The notes under the pieces: generated by a model | Seen by the model: only the letters and a program-made list of their open reading frames with translations | Told to the model about the DNA's origin: nothing | Databases searched by the model: none | Made by a program: the position numbers and the translations under genes | Assembly: GCF_014486695.1 (NCBI RefSeq) | Contig: NZ_JACTAB010000008.1 | Coordinates: forward strand, 1 to 64,000 | Length of the DNA: 64,000 bases | Origin: Flavobacterium buctense | GTDB taxonomy: Bacteria; Bacteroidota; Bacteroidia; Flavobacteriales; Flavobacteriaceae | Direction: 5' to 3' | Shown: positions 8,398-20,691 of the stretch, piece after piece | Layout: every line of letters begins with the position of its first letter | How positions within the stretch are numbered: position 1 is the first letter of the stretch

Positions 8398-10293
8398 TTA
8401 TTTCTTTTTGTTTTGAAGCTTTTTCTGCTCTTCCGCTTGTTCCATCATTTCACGCATTTTTCTTTGGAACTTGCCTTCTGTTTTTGGTTTGGCTTTGTTT
8501 TCCTGAATTTGAGCATGGATTTTATCGCTGTTGATAAAGTATTTTTTAATCACCAACATAATTCCGATGGTAATCAAGTTAGATATAAAGTTATACAAAC
8601 TCAAACCTGAACCGTAATTATTAAAGAACAACAACATCATTACCGGTGATAAATAAATCATGATTTTCATAATTTTACCCATGTCCGGCATTCCGTCTTG
8701 TGGTGGTTGTGCCATCATTTGATCACCCGAAGTCATTTTCATGTAGAAGAAAATAGCAATAGACGCCAAGATTGGAAACAAACTGATGTGATCACCGTAA
8801 ACCGGAATGTAAAAAGGCAATTTAACTATTTCGTCAAATGAAGATAAATCATCTGCCCAAAGAAATCCTTTTTGTCTCAACTCAATCGCCGATGGGAAGA
8901 ATTGGAACGAAGCATACATAAACGGAATTTGAATCAGCGCCGGAATACAACCAGCCATTGGATTTACACCCGCTTTATTGTACAACTTCATCGTTTCCTG
9001 TTGCTTTTTCATTGGATCTTTTTTAAATTTTTCTCCAATTTCCATGATTTCAGGACGCAATACTTTCATCTTAGCTTGTGATAAGAATGATTTGAAAGTA
9101 ATAGGCGACATCGCTATTTTGATTAAAATGGTAAACACGATAATCGCAATTCCTAATCCCATAAACGTACTCAAGAATCCGAATAGCGGTACAAATATAA
9201 ATTTGTTAATCCAACCAAAAATACCCCAACCTAAAGGAATAATTTCGTCTAAGTTTCTATCATAATCATTCAATATTGTGTAATCAGACGGACCGTAATA
9301 CCAATTCATTTTATAATCCAATTCGCCGTTAGCATAGGCTAAAGCCGAATTGGTTTTAAATTCTTTTGTAAAAGTGGTATCAATATTTTCATCATTTACT
9401 AAATCGTTCGATTTCAATTTAGCATTGGAAAAAGGAGTTTTTGTCAACAAAATAGAGGAGAAAAAGTGCTGCTTATAGGCAATATAAGTAACCTTTTCAG
9501 GTGCTTCTTCTTGGTCTTTTCCTTGGCTTACATAATCGTCTTTTCCGTCTTCATATTCAAATACGATTTCCGCATAACGGTTTTCATAAGCTATACTTTT
9601 CTCGTTTCTATAGGCTTTCATGTCCCATTGAAAATCGACCGGTTTTGAAGTGTTCAAAGCGGTATTCAAGCCTTGTGAACGAATGTCAAAATCAAGCATG
9701 TACTCTTTTGGTTTCAATACGTATTTGTATTCCAAAAAGGCATTGGCACTTGATTTCAATTTCATCGAAAGCACTTGATTTCCGTCGACACTTGTCAATG
9801 TTGGCTCAAAGAACAAATCTTTGGTATTCAACACTCGGTTGTCTTTGGTCATTAACTGCAAGTTGAAATTAGCGTTGTTATTTTTGATTAACGTTACCAA
9901 CTCCTTAGAATTTTTATCAAATTTTTTGTAGTTTTTAAGCGTCGCTTCAGCAATGTAACCTCCTTTGTTGGCGATTTTCAGAACCATTAAGTCATTTTCG
10001 ATGGTAGTAAAATTTTCTTTTGCTGAAGGCAATGTTGCTGAGTAAGCAAAGCTCCCTAAAGTGCCTTGAAGTTTTTGAATTTTAACCGAATCGGCAACCG
10101 AAGTATCTGCTATTGTTTGAGGAACTTCTTTAGTTGTTTCTGCTTTAGCTTTATTTTCTGCCGCTTTTTCTGTTTTGGCTTTGGCCTGATCTTTTACTTC
10201 CTCTTGTCTGTTGTTGTACATCATCCAAAGGATAATAACAAAGATTAAAGCAAAACCGATAATCGAATTAAAATCAAATTTCTTTTGTTCCAT
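8398..10293 (-). CDS. yidC: Membrane protein insertase YidC
   Basis: A 631-residue inner-membrane insertase that works alone or with SecYEG. An N-terminal membrane anchor (about residues 12-25, IGFALIFVIILWMMY) precedes a large periplasmic domain (about 60-365). The conserved OxaA core follows: a membrane segment around FGFLSTFMGLGIAIIVF, a cytoplasmic hairpin with MSPITFKSF, and further membrane segments around NPMAGCIPALIQIPFMYASF and the C-terminal region. The C-terminus is Lys-rich (QKKLQNKKK), as often seen for ribosome contact. It starts 49 nt after the pyrG stop and is probably co-transcribed with it; a strong terminator follows. Confidence 0.97.
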   Translation of the reverse strand: MEQKKFDFNSIIGFALIFVIILWMMYNNRQEEVKDQAKAKTEKAAENKAKAETTKEVPQTIADTSVADSVKIQKLQGTLGSFAYSATLPSAKENFTTIENDLMVLKIANKGGYIAEATLKNYKKFDKNSKELVTLIKNNNANFNLQLMTKDNRVLNTKDLFFEPTLTSVDGNQVLSMKLKSSANAFLEYKYVLKPKEYMLDFDIRSQGLNTALNTSKPVDFQWDMKAYRNEKSIAYENRYAEIVFEYEDGKDDYVSQGKDQEEAPEKVTYIAYKQHFFSSILLTKTPFSNAKLKSNDLVNDENIDTTFTKEFKTNSALAYANGELDYKMNWYYGPSDYTILNDYDRNLDEIIPLGWGIFGWINKFIFVPLFGFLSTFMGLGIAIIVFTILIKIAMSPITFKSFLSQAKMKVLRPEIMEIGEKFKKDPMKKQQETMKLYNKAGVNPMAGCIPALIQIPFMYASFQFFPSAIELRQKGFLWADDLSSFDEIVKLPFYIPVYGDHISLFPILASIAIFFYMKMTSGDQMMAQPPQDGMPDMGKIMKIMIYLSPVMMLLFFNNYGSGLSLYNFISNLITIGIMLVIKKYFINSDKIHAQIQENKAKPKTEGKFQRKMREMMEQAEEQKKLQNKKK

Positions 10294-10342
10294 TTTTTAA
10301 TTATTTGTCATAAGAAGCAACAAGGGATTATTTGTTACAACT

Positions 10343-11965
<1,623 letters not shown>

Positions 11966-11999
11966 TTATGTTGTTGTGTTGTTGCTGTAAAAAACGAGG

Positions 12000-12007
12000 C
12001 AAAAATA
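12000..12007 (-). promoter_or_regulatory. Putative -7 box upstream of pyrG
   Basis: The minus strand reads TATTTTTG, matching TAnnTTTG, 40 nt before the pyrG ATG. A -33 TTG at normal spacing is not evident. Confidence 0.4.
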
Positions 12008-12020
12008 AGAATTTAAAATG

Positions 12021-12107
12021 GATTATTGGATTGTTAGATTACTAGATTGTTAGAAAAAAAAAGGTTCAAAAATCCAACAATCTAAAAATCTAATAATCTA
12101 ATAATCT
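12021..12107. repeat. ATTGTTAGATT / AATCTAATAATC repeat hairpin
   Basis: The stretch holds direct copies of a GATTGTTAGATT-like word on the left and complementary AATCTAACA/TAATCTAA words on the right. TAGATTGTTAG at 12043-12053 pairs with CCAACAATCTA at 12074-12084 (one G-T pair), around an A-rich loop. The right arm overlaps the 3' end of the DUF3820 gene. It probably ends transcription of that gene before the pyrG promoter. Confidence 0.6.
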
Positions 12108-12334
12108 TTCTTCGGATATTGCTTTTTGATATTGCGTACTAATTCCTCCAAACCGTTTAATTTTAGTTCATAAACGAGTTGGAGTTGTTCGCCGAGTTGT
12201 CCTTTAGGGAAACCTTTTTGAGAATACCAAACCACATAATATTCAGGCAAATCTATCAGATAATAGCCTTCATATTTACCGAACGGCATTTTGGTGTGTG
12301 CGAGTTTGATGAGGAGTTGTTGTTGGTCGTTCAA
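12098..12334 (-). CDS. DUF3820 family protein
   Basis: A small (78-residue) cytoplasmic protein. The family core HTKMPFGKYEGYYLIDLPEY is followed by a KGFPKGQLGEQL segment and ELKLNGLEELV, all typical of DUF3820, whose biochemical role is unknown. The start is not an ATG: TTG at 12334 begins 2 nt after the OsmC stop and gives the usual short N-terminus. A TTG at 12346, overlapping osmC by 10 nt, is the alternative (82 residues). It is the third gene of the LysM/PBP1-OsmC-DUF3820 group. Confidence 0.8.
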   Translation of the reverse strand: MNDQQQLLIKLAHTKMPFGKYEGYYLIDLPEYYVVWYSQKGFPKGQLGEQLQLVYELKLNGLEELVRNIKKQYPKKDY

Positions 12335-12336
12335 AA

Positions 12337-12741
12337 TTACTTCCAATTAAAAACAATTTCTCTTTTGATATCGGGATGCAAGCTGAAATGCACCGGACAA
12401 GTTAAAGCGGTTCTTTCCAAAATGATTTTGGTTTTCTCATCGGCTTCTGCCTTCATTTCGAAAGTCACATGAATTTCGGAAATTCGTCTTGGATCGGCTG
12501 CCATAACCTTGGTTACTACTGCAGTTGAGCCTGAAAAATCCACCCCCATTTCGCGCGCTTTGATTCCCATAACAGTAAACATACAACTTGCTAAACCATT
12601 GGCCACGGTATCCGTTGGTGAAAAGGCTTCTCCTTTGCCGTTATTGTCCAAAGGTGCATCGGAAATGATTTCGCTTCCGGATTGTAAGTGAATGGAAGAC
12701 GTTCTTAAATCTCCTAAATAAGTAACTTTGGATGTAGGCAT
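12337..12741 (-). CDS. OsmC family peroxidase-like protein
   Basis: A 134-residue OsmC/Ohr-fold protein. The two redox cysteines of the family are present: Cys53 in ASCMFTVMG and Cys115 in LTCPVHFS. Family members reduce organic or fatty-acid hydroperoxides using dithiol reductants. Its ATG overlaps the stop of the upstream LysM/PBP1 gene in the arrangement TAATG, so translation is probably coupled. Cytoplasmic. The link to an envelope protein is unexplained. Confidence 0.88.
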   Translation of the reverse strand: MPTSKVTYLGDLRTSSIHLQSGSEIISDAPLDNNGKGEAFSPTDTVANGLASCMFTVMGIKAREMGVDFSGSTAVVTKVMAADPRRISEIHVTFEMKAEADEKTKIILERTALTCPVHFSLHPDIKREIVFNWK

Positions 12742-14780
12742 TATAAAGCTTCTTTGATGGTTAAATCGGTGTCGTAATACAAAATGTAAATGCCATTATT
12801 AGAATAACCGTAAGTTGAATTTTGAGTGTAATCAAATTTGTTTTCTATTTGCTCAGAAGCATCGGTTTGAATGGTTTCTTCGAAAGTTTTTTCTTGGGAT
12901 AAGCGAAGTAAAACGTCAAAAGTCAAATCAAAACCTCTTATGGCGTATTGATTTGGAATAATTTTATTAAGCTTTTTGTATTTAGCATCAAATTGATTGG
13001 CTTCTATCGTTTCATTTGGCCTTGACAATGATGGATACAGTAATTTTAATTTGGTTAAACGGGTCATAGATATCTCTTCGAAATCTAAAGTTTCATTAGG
13101 TTCCATGATAACCAATTGCAACTGATATTCTTTTTGGGCTGCTAACATAGCATTGGTGGTGGCCAAAATCATTCCGGTACTTTCGGAAGCTAATAAAACA
13201 TAATTCATTTTGTCCTTTTGCAAATGAACTCTCAAACTGTCACTTATAAAAGAACCTTTGGCAGTCATCCCGACAATTTTTGTCTCACTTTGCATTTCCT
13301 GAATATACTGTTTTACACTTCCTTTTTTGTTATCAACTACTGCAATAACATTGCCTCCTTTGGCTTTCATAAATTCAAAAATCGATCCACGCATTTGCTC
13401 TAGAGACGGCATGGATTGATACATATTTGCAAACTTTTTTCCAACTTCCTTAGAAAGCGGAGAAATAATTGGTGTTTTGGTTGGCTCTACCAATTCAGCC
13501 AATTTCTCAACATTAGACTGATAAAACGGTCCGATAATGGCGTCCATACTGCCCAAATTATTTTGTTGAACCAAGGTCGCTACGTTAGAAGTATTCTTGG
13601 TTTCTTGAGAATCTAAAATTTTAATATCGACATTCATTCCTAATACTCTTGCGGAATCAATAGCCATTAAAGCACCGGAATAGAAGTCTAAAGTCAAATT
13701 CAGAAACTTATCTTTTTTCAAGCGAGCTTGCGTAGAATTTACTGTATCGCTTTCAATTTTTGTGATATTAAAAGGCAAAAGTAATGCGAGTTGTTTCCTC
13801 GCATTAGTGTTTAAATTCTTCATTAAATTGCCTTGTTCTTTTTTGGGGACATTTACTTTTTCCCCCATAGGTACACGTAAAATCATTCCGAGTTTTATAC
13901 CCTTTTTTAATTCGGGATTCAACTGAATTAATTCGGTTTCTGTGATTCCGAAATCGGCGGCTATGCTTTGAATGGTTTCTTTAGGTTTAACCACATATTC
14001 CTGCAAATATTTTTTACCGGAACTCGGATTAACGACTGCAGGTTTATCCTTAATTGGTTCAGCCGATGTTATAGGCTTTGAAGTTACTGCAGGTGCATTT
14101 CCGGAAACTACTAATTTTAAACCCACCGGAAAATCAGATACAATGGCCGGATTTAGTCTTTCCAACTCTTGAATGGTCATTCCGTATTTTTTAGAAATAC
14201 CGTATTTGGTTTCCTTTGGCTCGATGATGTGATAAGCAGCATTTGCTTTGGGTGATTCTACTTTTGGTTCGCTTTTCACTACTGCTTTTGGTGTCTCTTT
14301 TGGAGCCGGAACCGGTTTTTCTAAAGGTGGTTTCTCGTAAGTTTCTCGACTTACTACACCAGATGGAATTTTAATAGTTTGACCTATTTTCAAACCTTCT
14401 TTCAAAAAATCAGCGTTGGCTTCTTTTATAGCTTCAACCGAAACCCCATATTGTCTTGAAAGACTAAACAAAGTTTCTTTTGGTTGTACCAAATGAGTAA
14501 TTGGATTTGGATTGGCTTTAGGCTGAGTTTGCTTTGGATGAATTACTGTTGGTTCTGCCGATGAAGGCGGAATCAACAAAACGCTGTTCAATTCGATACC
14601 GTTTTGAGAATCGGGATTTAGTTTGTAAATATCGAAAGGAGTAACTTTATATTTTTGAGCGATTAACGTGATAGTTTCTCCTTTGGCAACGGTGTGCTTG
14701 ACATATTTGTCTTGTCTTGCCATCAAAGAAAAGACGGTTCCAAAGACAAAAAGCAGTGAGAAAATAATTCGGTTTTTCAT
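12741..14780 (-). CDS. LysM-repeat protein with periplasmic-binding (PBP1-like) domain
   Basis: A 679-residue exported protein. The signal peptide (1-21, ending SLMAR) precedes four LysM domains (about 26-71, 94-139, 183-226 and 260-304) joined by Pro/Lys-rich linkers; LysM binds peptidoglycan. From about residue 330 to the end is a type 1 periplasmic-binding fold, with a typical strand (LALLLPFNI) and MDAIIGPFYQSNVEKL. Such proteins are common in Flavobacteriaceae and their ligand is unknown. I infer a wall-anchored sensor or scaffold rather than a transporter subunit, because no ABC transporter genes are nearby. Several TTAAC words lie in the 95-nt gap upstream of its start. First gene of a coupled group. 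Confidence 0.88.
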   Translation of the reverse strand: MKNRIIFSLLFVFGTVFSLMARQDKYVKHTVAKGETITLIAQKYKVTPFDIYKLNPDSQNGIELNSVLLIPPSSAEPTVIHPKQTQPKANPNPITHLVQPKETLFSLSRQYGVSVEAIKEANADFLKEGLKIGQTIKIPSGVVSRETYEKPPLEKPVPAPKETPKAVVKSEPKVESPKANAAYHIIEPKETKYGISKKYGMTIQELERLNPAIVSDFPVGLKLVVSGNAPAVTSKPITSAEPIKDKPAVVNPSSGKKYLQEYVVKPKETIQSIAADFGITETELIQLNPELKKGIKLGMILRVPMGEKVNVPKKEQGNLMKNLNTNARKQLALLLPFNITKIESDTVNSTQARLKKDKFLNLTLDFYSGALMAIDSARVLGMNVDIKILDSQETKNTSNVATLVQQNNLGSMDAIIGPFYQSNVEKLAELVEPTKTPIISPLSKEVGKKFANMYQSMPSLEQMRGSIFEFMKAKGGNVIAVVDNKKGSVKQYIQEMQSETKIVGMTAKGSFISDSLRVHLQKDKMNYVLLASESTGMILATTNAMLAAQKEYQLQLVIMEPNETLDFEEISMTRLTKLKLLYPSLSRPNETIEANQFDAKYKKLNKIIPNQYAIRGFDLTFDVLLRLSQEKTFEETIQTDASEQIENKFDYTQNSTYGYSNNGIYILYYDTDLTIKEAL

Positions 14781-14875
14781 AAATTGGTCATTTATTTAAC
14801 GTTAAAGTTAACAAAACTTTTGACTTGCAATGTTTATTGCGCTATTTTTCATTAACTTTTTTATGTTAACAAAAA

Positions 14876-16405
14876 CTATTCCCATTCTATTGTTGCCGGT
14901 GGTTTTGAACTTATATCATACACCACTCTGTTCACTCCTTTTACTTTATTGATGATTTCATTCGAAATTTTCATTAGAAATTCATAAGGTAAATGAACCC
15001 AATCTGCTGTCATTCCGTCGGTTGATTCTACTGCTCTAAGGGCTACTACTTTTTCATAAGTACGTTCATCTCCCATTACCCCTACACTATTGACAGGCAG
15101 CAAAATAGCTCCGGCTTGCCAAACTTTATCATACAAACCGTGTTCTTTCAATCCATTGATAAAAACAGCATCTACTTCTTGTAAAATTCTAACTTTTTCA
15201 GGTGTTATTGCTCCTAAAATTCTGATAGACAATCCTGGTCCAGGGAAAGGATGTCTTCCCAATAACTCATCATCAATTCCAAGTGTTTTTCCAACGCGAC
15301 GCACTTCATCTTTAAAAAGCATGCGTAAAGGTTCAACAATTTGGAGTTTCATAAAATCGGGTAAACCGCCAACATTGTGATGCGATTTTATAGTAGCTGA
15401 AGGTCCTTTTACCGAAACCGACTCAATCACATCAGGATAAATGGTGCCTTGCGCCAACCATTTCACCTCTTCAATACGATGGGCTTCATCATCAAAAACT
15501 TCTATAAAAACACGACCAATGGCTTTTCGTTTGGCTTCCGGATCTTCGATGCCCTCTAAGGCTGAAAGAAAACGTTCCGAAGCATCAACGCCTTTAACAT
15601 TTAATCCCATATCCTTATATTGGTGTAATACATTTTCAAATTCATTTTTGCGCAACAACCCATTGTTTACGAAAATACAGTATAGGTTTTTACCAATAGC
15701 TTTGTGCAATAAAACAGCCGCTACTGTAGAATCTACTCCGCCCGAAAGTCCCAAAACTACTTTATCATTGCCTACTTTCTCTTGCAACTCTTTTACACAA
15801 TCTTCTACGAAAGCATTTGGTGTAAAATTTTGAGGCACTTCGGCTATTTTTACTAAGAAGTTTTCTAAAATTTGCTTTCCGTCAGTTGAATGGTATACTT
15901 CAGGATGGAATTGAATGGCAAAAGTTTTTTCTCCTTCTATGCGATAAGCAGCATTGGCTACGTCTTTAGTACTGGCTAACAATACCCCATTGGTTGGCAT
16001 TTGCTTAATAGTATCGCTATGACTCATCCAAACCTGACTGTTTAAAGCTACTTCCTCAAAAAAGGCTTCATCGTCTTTAATGAAAGACAAATTGGCCCTG
16101 CCGTATTCACGGATATTACTTGGCGCCACCTCACCACCGTTGAAATGGGCTAAATATTGGGCACCGTAACAAACAGCCAATAATGGCATTTTGCCGCGAA
16201 TTTGGGATAAATCAGGATGAGGAGCATCTTCGGCTCTCACGGAATAAGGGCTACCCGAAAGGATAACTGCTTTATAGGACGATAAATCATTTGGAAAATG
16301 ATTGAAAGGAAATATTTCGCAGAATATGTTTAATTCGCGAACGCGGCGTGCAATAAGTTGTGTGTATTGCGAACCGAAATCTAAAATAAGTACGTTGTGT
16401 TGCAT
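14876..16405 (-). CDS. guaA: GMP synthase (glutamine-hydrolysing)
   Basis: A 509-residue enzyme converting XMP to GMP. The N-terminal class I amidotransferase domain starts [13 protein letters not shown] and has the nucleophile Cys in [14 protein letters not shown] and the His-Glu pair in [11 protein letters not shown]. The ATP-pyrophosphatase domain has the PP-loop [14 protein letters not shown], and the C-terminal dimerisation domain ends in PPATIEWE. The ATG at 16405 fits the conserved N-terminus; an upstream TTG at 16411 would add two residues and lies inside the likely -7 box. That box is only 3 nt before the ATG, so the mRNA may be leaderless. Confidence 0.97.
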   Translation of the reverse strand: MQHNVLILDFGSQYTQLIARRVRELNIFCEIFPFNHFPNDLSSYKAVILSGSPYSVRAEDAPHPDLSQIRGKMPLLAVCYGAQYLAHFNGGEVAPSNIREYGRANLSFIKDDEAFFEEVALNSQVWMSHSDTIKQMPTNGVLLASTKDVANAAYRIEGEKTFAIQFHPEVYHSTDGKQILENFLVKIAEVPQNFTPNAFVEDCVKELQEKVGNDKVVLGLSGGVDSTVAAVLLHKAIGKNLYCIFVNNGLLRKNEFENVLHQYKDMGLNVKGVDASERFLSALEGIEDPEAKRKAIGRVFIEVFDDEAHRIEEVKWLAQGTIYPDVIESVSVKGPSATIKSHHNVGGLPDFMKLQIVEPLRMLFKDEVRRVGKTLGIDDELLGRHPFPGPGLSIRILGAITPEKVRILQEVDAVFINGLKEHGLYDKVWQAGAILLPVNSVGVMGDERTYEKVVALRAVESTDGMTADWVHLPYEFLMKISNEIINKVKGVNRVVYDISSKPPATIEWE

Positions 16406-16408
16406 GCG

Positions 16409-16416
16409 CAAAAGTA
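16409..16416 (-). promoter_or_regulatory. Putative -7 box directly before guaA
   Basis: The minus strand reads TACTTTTG, a full match to TAnnTTTG, then CGC and the guaA ATG. Transcription would start at or next to the start codon. No TTG is found at the standard -33 spacing. Confidence 0.5.
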
Positions 16417-16496
16417 CTACTCTCGATTGAAAATAAAAAACGGCAAAAGAAGATTCTTTAAATGAATGTTCTTTTACCGTAAATTATTTGTTCAAA

Positions 16497-17834
16497 TTAC
16501 TCTTTTACAATCTTTTTCGTTTTCTCTCCATTTGCTGAATTTACCTTCAGGAAATAGATCCCGTTGGAATAATTTGAGATATCAACGTTAACTTGAGCTT
16601 CGTTAGTTGTCTTAGCAATCAAAACTCTTCCTTGCACATCATACAATTCGATTGAATTTAAAATGCTGTTGGCATTTACAGTGATGCTGTTTTGGGCTGG
16701 ATTAGGATAATAATCAAACGCCAACTGTGTAAAACTTTCTACATTCAAAACGGTGTTATCCCCTTGCAAGTATAATGAAACCGGAATATATCCTTGTGCT
16801 CCGACAAAAACAGCATCGGGCACTGAAATCACAAAAGAGTGTGGTCCGGCGCTTAAATTCCCCAAGGAAATTTCACGAATTGGTATAACAGAACCCGGAC
16901 ACCAATTACTGAAAGACTGCCATTGTGCCGGAGTTCTTGGAACGGAACCATATATTCCATTAGGTTGGGTGTTGAAAACTCTGTAGGGTTCACAAGTCAA
17001 TTCACCTGGTTTGTATGACAAAATCTGATTATTGTTTAAATAAATATAATGCCATCTTCGGTTGTATTCTTCTCCACCTGAATTGGCTCCGTGATTGGAA
17101 GTGATTAAGTGAAATTTGGCGTTGTTGATTGGAGAATCAAGGTTAAAATTAATGGTTCTAACTGTTGTTCCTATAGCATCGGATGCACCAACGGCATAAT
17201 TATTCAAATCCTTTTTAAAGTTTAATGGCAGAACAAAAGTATCGTTAGGAATTGTCAGATCTTCATTAGTTACAAACTCTAATGTGCCAAAAAACACATC
17301 ATTTCTTCCGGCACAACCCGCTACTTGAGTGTTAGCTGCATAAGGCACTCCAAAAACTTCTAATTCAATCCAAAAATCATAGATAGAATTTAAGTAACTA
17401 TCTTTTAAAATCTTAGCCGCATTGTTGACTGAAAAATTATAAGGAACAGAACTTGGCTCGATATTTTTATTCATAAATGGTGTGATAAATCGGGCTAATT
17501 CAATTCTGCTTGTTGTATTAGGATTGTAGGTCAATGCGCCTTTTGGCACTAAAGCCAAATTCACATTTCCGATTCTGTCATAATTATCACAAGCCGCAGT
17601 AATCAACACATTCAATTGAAGTGTACTTCCGATTTGATCTAATATATCAGTAGTCAGTTTTTTGGTAAACAAATCGTTTCTTAATCGCACAACATCCGGT
17701 TCAGTAGGTGCATTTACCAAAGAAGCATATCCGTCATAGAACAAAACGTTGTCATAAATCGGAATTGAAGTTTGTGCTTTTAATGTCGACATTACTCCAA
17801 AAAGAGACAGTAATAAGAAGTAAAATTTTTTCAT
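16497..17834 (-). CDS. Secreted PNGase F-like peptide:N-glycosidase with T9SS sorting domain
   Basis: A 445-residue exported protein with a signal peptide (1-20). The two-lobed beta-sandwich body shows landmarks that I recall from PNGase F (peptide-N4-(N-acetylglucosaminyl)asparagine amidase): ACDNYDRIGNV (81-91) aligns with the CDEWDRYANV region holding catalytic Asp60, with Asp86 here. ARFITPF (114-120) aligns with GRFITPY. HGANSGGEEYNRRWH (248-262) aligns with the loop holding Glu206, and NWCPGSVIPIR (310-320) with the C-terminal lobe. From about 375 is a type A T9SS sorting domain (YYPNPAQN to KKIVKE). I infer that it removes N-glycans from glycoproteins outside the cell; activity is unproven. 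Single gene between guaA and eno. Confidence 0.78.
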   Translation of the reverse strand: MKKFYFLLLSLFGVMSTLKAQTSIPIYDNVLFYDGYASLVNAPTEPDVVRLRNDLFTKKLTTDILDQIGSTLQLNVLITAACDNYDRIGNVNLALVPKGALTYNPNTTSRIELARFITPFMNKNIEPSSVPYNFSVNNAAKILKDSYLNSIYDFWIELEVFGVPYAANTQVAGCAGRNDVFFGTLEFVTNEDLTIPNDTFVLPLNFKKDLNNYAVGASDAIGTTVRTINFNLDSPINNAKFHLITSNHGANSGGEEYNRRWHYIYLNNNQILSYKPGELTCEPYRVFNTQPNGIYGSVPRTPAQWQSFSNWCPGSVIPIREISLGNLSAGPHSFVISVPDAVFVGAQGYIPVSLYLQGDNTVLNVESFTQLAFDYYPNPAQNSITVNANSILNSIELYDVQGRVLIAKTTNEAQVNVDISNYSNGIYFLKVNSANGEKTKKIVKE

Positions 17835-17960
17835 AGTTATCTGGGTTTATTCCACTTCGTCTCCTAAAATAGGATTCACTTGGAATATTGTTTCGATTGC
17901 TAAAATAAGAAAAAAACAGGCTCCAAAAGAACATATTTATTTGAATATCAATAGAAATTA

Positions 17961-18000
17961 AAAATAAAAAAACCTGACAGATTTCAGAAACCTGTCAGGC
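17961..18000 (-). terminator. Terminator of eno
   Basis: The stem CCTGACAG (17973-17980) pairs with CTGTCAGG (17992-17999) around an 11-nt loop. In minus-strand sense it is followed by a run of U. It lies 23 nt after the eno stop. Confidence 0.9.
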
Positions 18001-18022
18001 ATAACTATAATAAAGTACTTAA

Positions 18023-19336
<1,314 letters not shown>

Positions 19337-19358
19337 TTATTAAATTATAGAATTATCA

Positions 19359-19366
19359 CAAATATA
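19359..19366 (-). promoter_or_regulatory. Putative -7 box upstream of eno
   Basis: The minus strand reads TATATTTG, a full match to TAnnTTTG, 43 nt before the eno ATG. A TTG lies 24 nt further upstream, slightly longer than usual spacing. Confidence 0.5.
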
Positions 19367-19434
19367 TTCCATCTTTTTTTATGAATTTGACAATTGACCC
19401 GAATGTTATTAACGCAAACGTTTTAGTATTATCG

Positions 19435-19522
19435 AATTTTTCGGAGCGAATGGTTTGGGTTTATTTGTTGTCCGTTTTCCCGCTGTCCGAGTTACAAGGT
19501 AACTTCTCCCATCGGGGCTAAA
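19435..19522 (-). repeat. Dispersed intergenic repeat, copy A
   Basis: An 88-bp element read on the minus strand. It starts TTTAGCCCCGATGGGAG, has the central block CGGACAGCGGGAA and ends with AACCATTCGCTCC. It begins 9 nt after the carA stop. It aligns along its full length with copies B (20763), C (45768) and D (46753). Confidence 0.82.
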
Positions 19523-19531
19523 GGAAAAACC

Positions 19532-20653
19532 CTAAACCGTTTGTAAACTTTTGGCTTTGGTGATGTTGGCGATAAATTCATCGAACAGATACGAAGAGTC
19601 ATGTGGACCAGGACTCGCTTCGGGATGGTATTGCACTGAAAAACAGTTTTTGGATTTCATGCGCATTCCGGCAACAGTATTGTCATTGATATGGTAATGC
19701 GTGATTTCCAAATCAGGATGCTTTTCCAGTTCTTCTCTGTTAACGGCAAAACCGTGGTTTTGCGAAGTGATTTCTCCTTTTCCGGTCAAGACATTCATAA
19801 CAGGATGGTTGATTCCTCTGTGACCGTTGAACATTTTATAAGTGGAGACTCCATTTGCCAATCCTATAATTTGATGCCCTAAACAAATCCCGAAAACCGG
19901 TTTGTCTGACGCGATCATTTCTTTAGCTACTTCGATTACACCTTCTAACGGTTCCGGATCGCCCGGTCCGTTTGATAAGAAGTAACCATCAGCATTGAAA
20001 GATTTTAACTCTTCAAAAGTGGCATTGTATGGGAATACTTTGATGTAGCAATCTCTTTTCGCTAAGTTTCTCAAGATGTTTCTTTTGATCCCTAAGTCTA
20101 AAGCTGCGATTTTATAAGTAGCGTTTTCCTCTCCGAAAAAATATGGTTCTGTTACGGATACAGTTGACGCCAATTCCAATCCTTTCATATCAGGAACGTT
20201 GGCTAATAATTGTTTTAATTCTTCTACCGGCGTTCCGTCTGTACAGATTACGGCGTTTTGCGCACCATTGTCACGAATGTAACTTACTAAAGCTCTGGTA
20301 TCCACATCGGAAATGCATATTAGGTTTTCTTTTTCGAAGTAATCGTAAAGATTGCTTTCCGAATCTGGGCGCGAATGGGTAAAACTGAAGTTTTTACAAA
20401 CCAAACCTGAGATCATAATTTTATCGGCTTCCACTTCGTTAGCATTTACACCATAGTTTCCGATGTGCGGATTGGTCGCTACCATGATTTGTCCGAAATA
20501 AGACGGATCAGTGAAGATTTCTTGGTAACCGGTCATGCCGGTGTTGAAACAAACTTCGCCAAAGGTTTTACCGGAGATTCCGATTGATTTTCCGTAAAAG
20601 ATGGTGCCGTCTGCTAGTAGTAAGAGAGCTTGTGGTCTTGTTGTATACTTCAT
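19532..20653 (-). CDS. carA: Carbamoyl-phosphate synthase small subunit
   Basis: A 373-residue glutaminase subunit that supplies ammonia to the large subunit for carbamoyl phosphate, used for pyrimidines and arginine. The N-terminal domain contains TGMTGYQEIFTDPSYFGQI. The C-terminal class I amidotransferase domain has the nucleophile Cys in VFGICLGHQIIGLA, SQNHGFAV, and the His-Glu pair in SVQYHPEASPGP. carB is not adjacent, which is common in this group. The gene is bracketed by two outward-facing copies of the dispersed repeat. Confidence 0.96.
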   Translation of the reverse strand: MKYTTRPQALLLLADGTIFYGKSIGISGKTFGEVCFNTGMTGYQEIFTDPSYFGQIMVATNPHIGNYGVNANEVEADKIMISGLVCKNFSFTHSRPDSESNLYDYFEKENLICISDVDTRALVSYIRDNGAQNAVICTDGTPVEELKQLLANVPDMKGLELASTVSVTEPYFFGEENATYKIAALDLGIKRNILRNLAKRDCYIKVFPYNATFEELKSFNADGYFLSNGPGDPEPLEGVIEVAKEMIASDKPVFGICLGHQIIGLANGVSTYKMFNGHRGINHPVMNVLTGKGEITSQNHGFAVNREELEKHPDLEITHYHINDNTVAGMRMKSKNCFSVQYHPEASPGPHDSSYLFDEFIANITKAKSLQTV

Positions 20654-20691
20654 GTTGTAAGTTGTGTGTTGTAGGTTGTATGTTTCGATGA

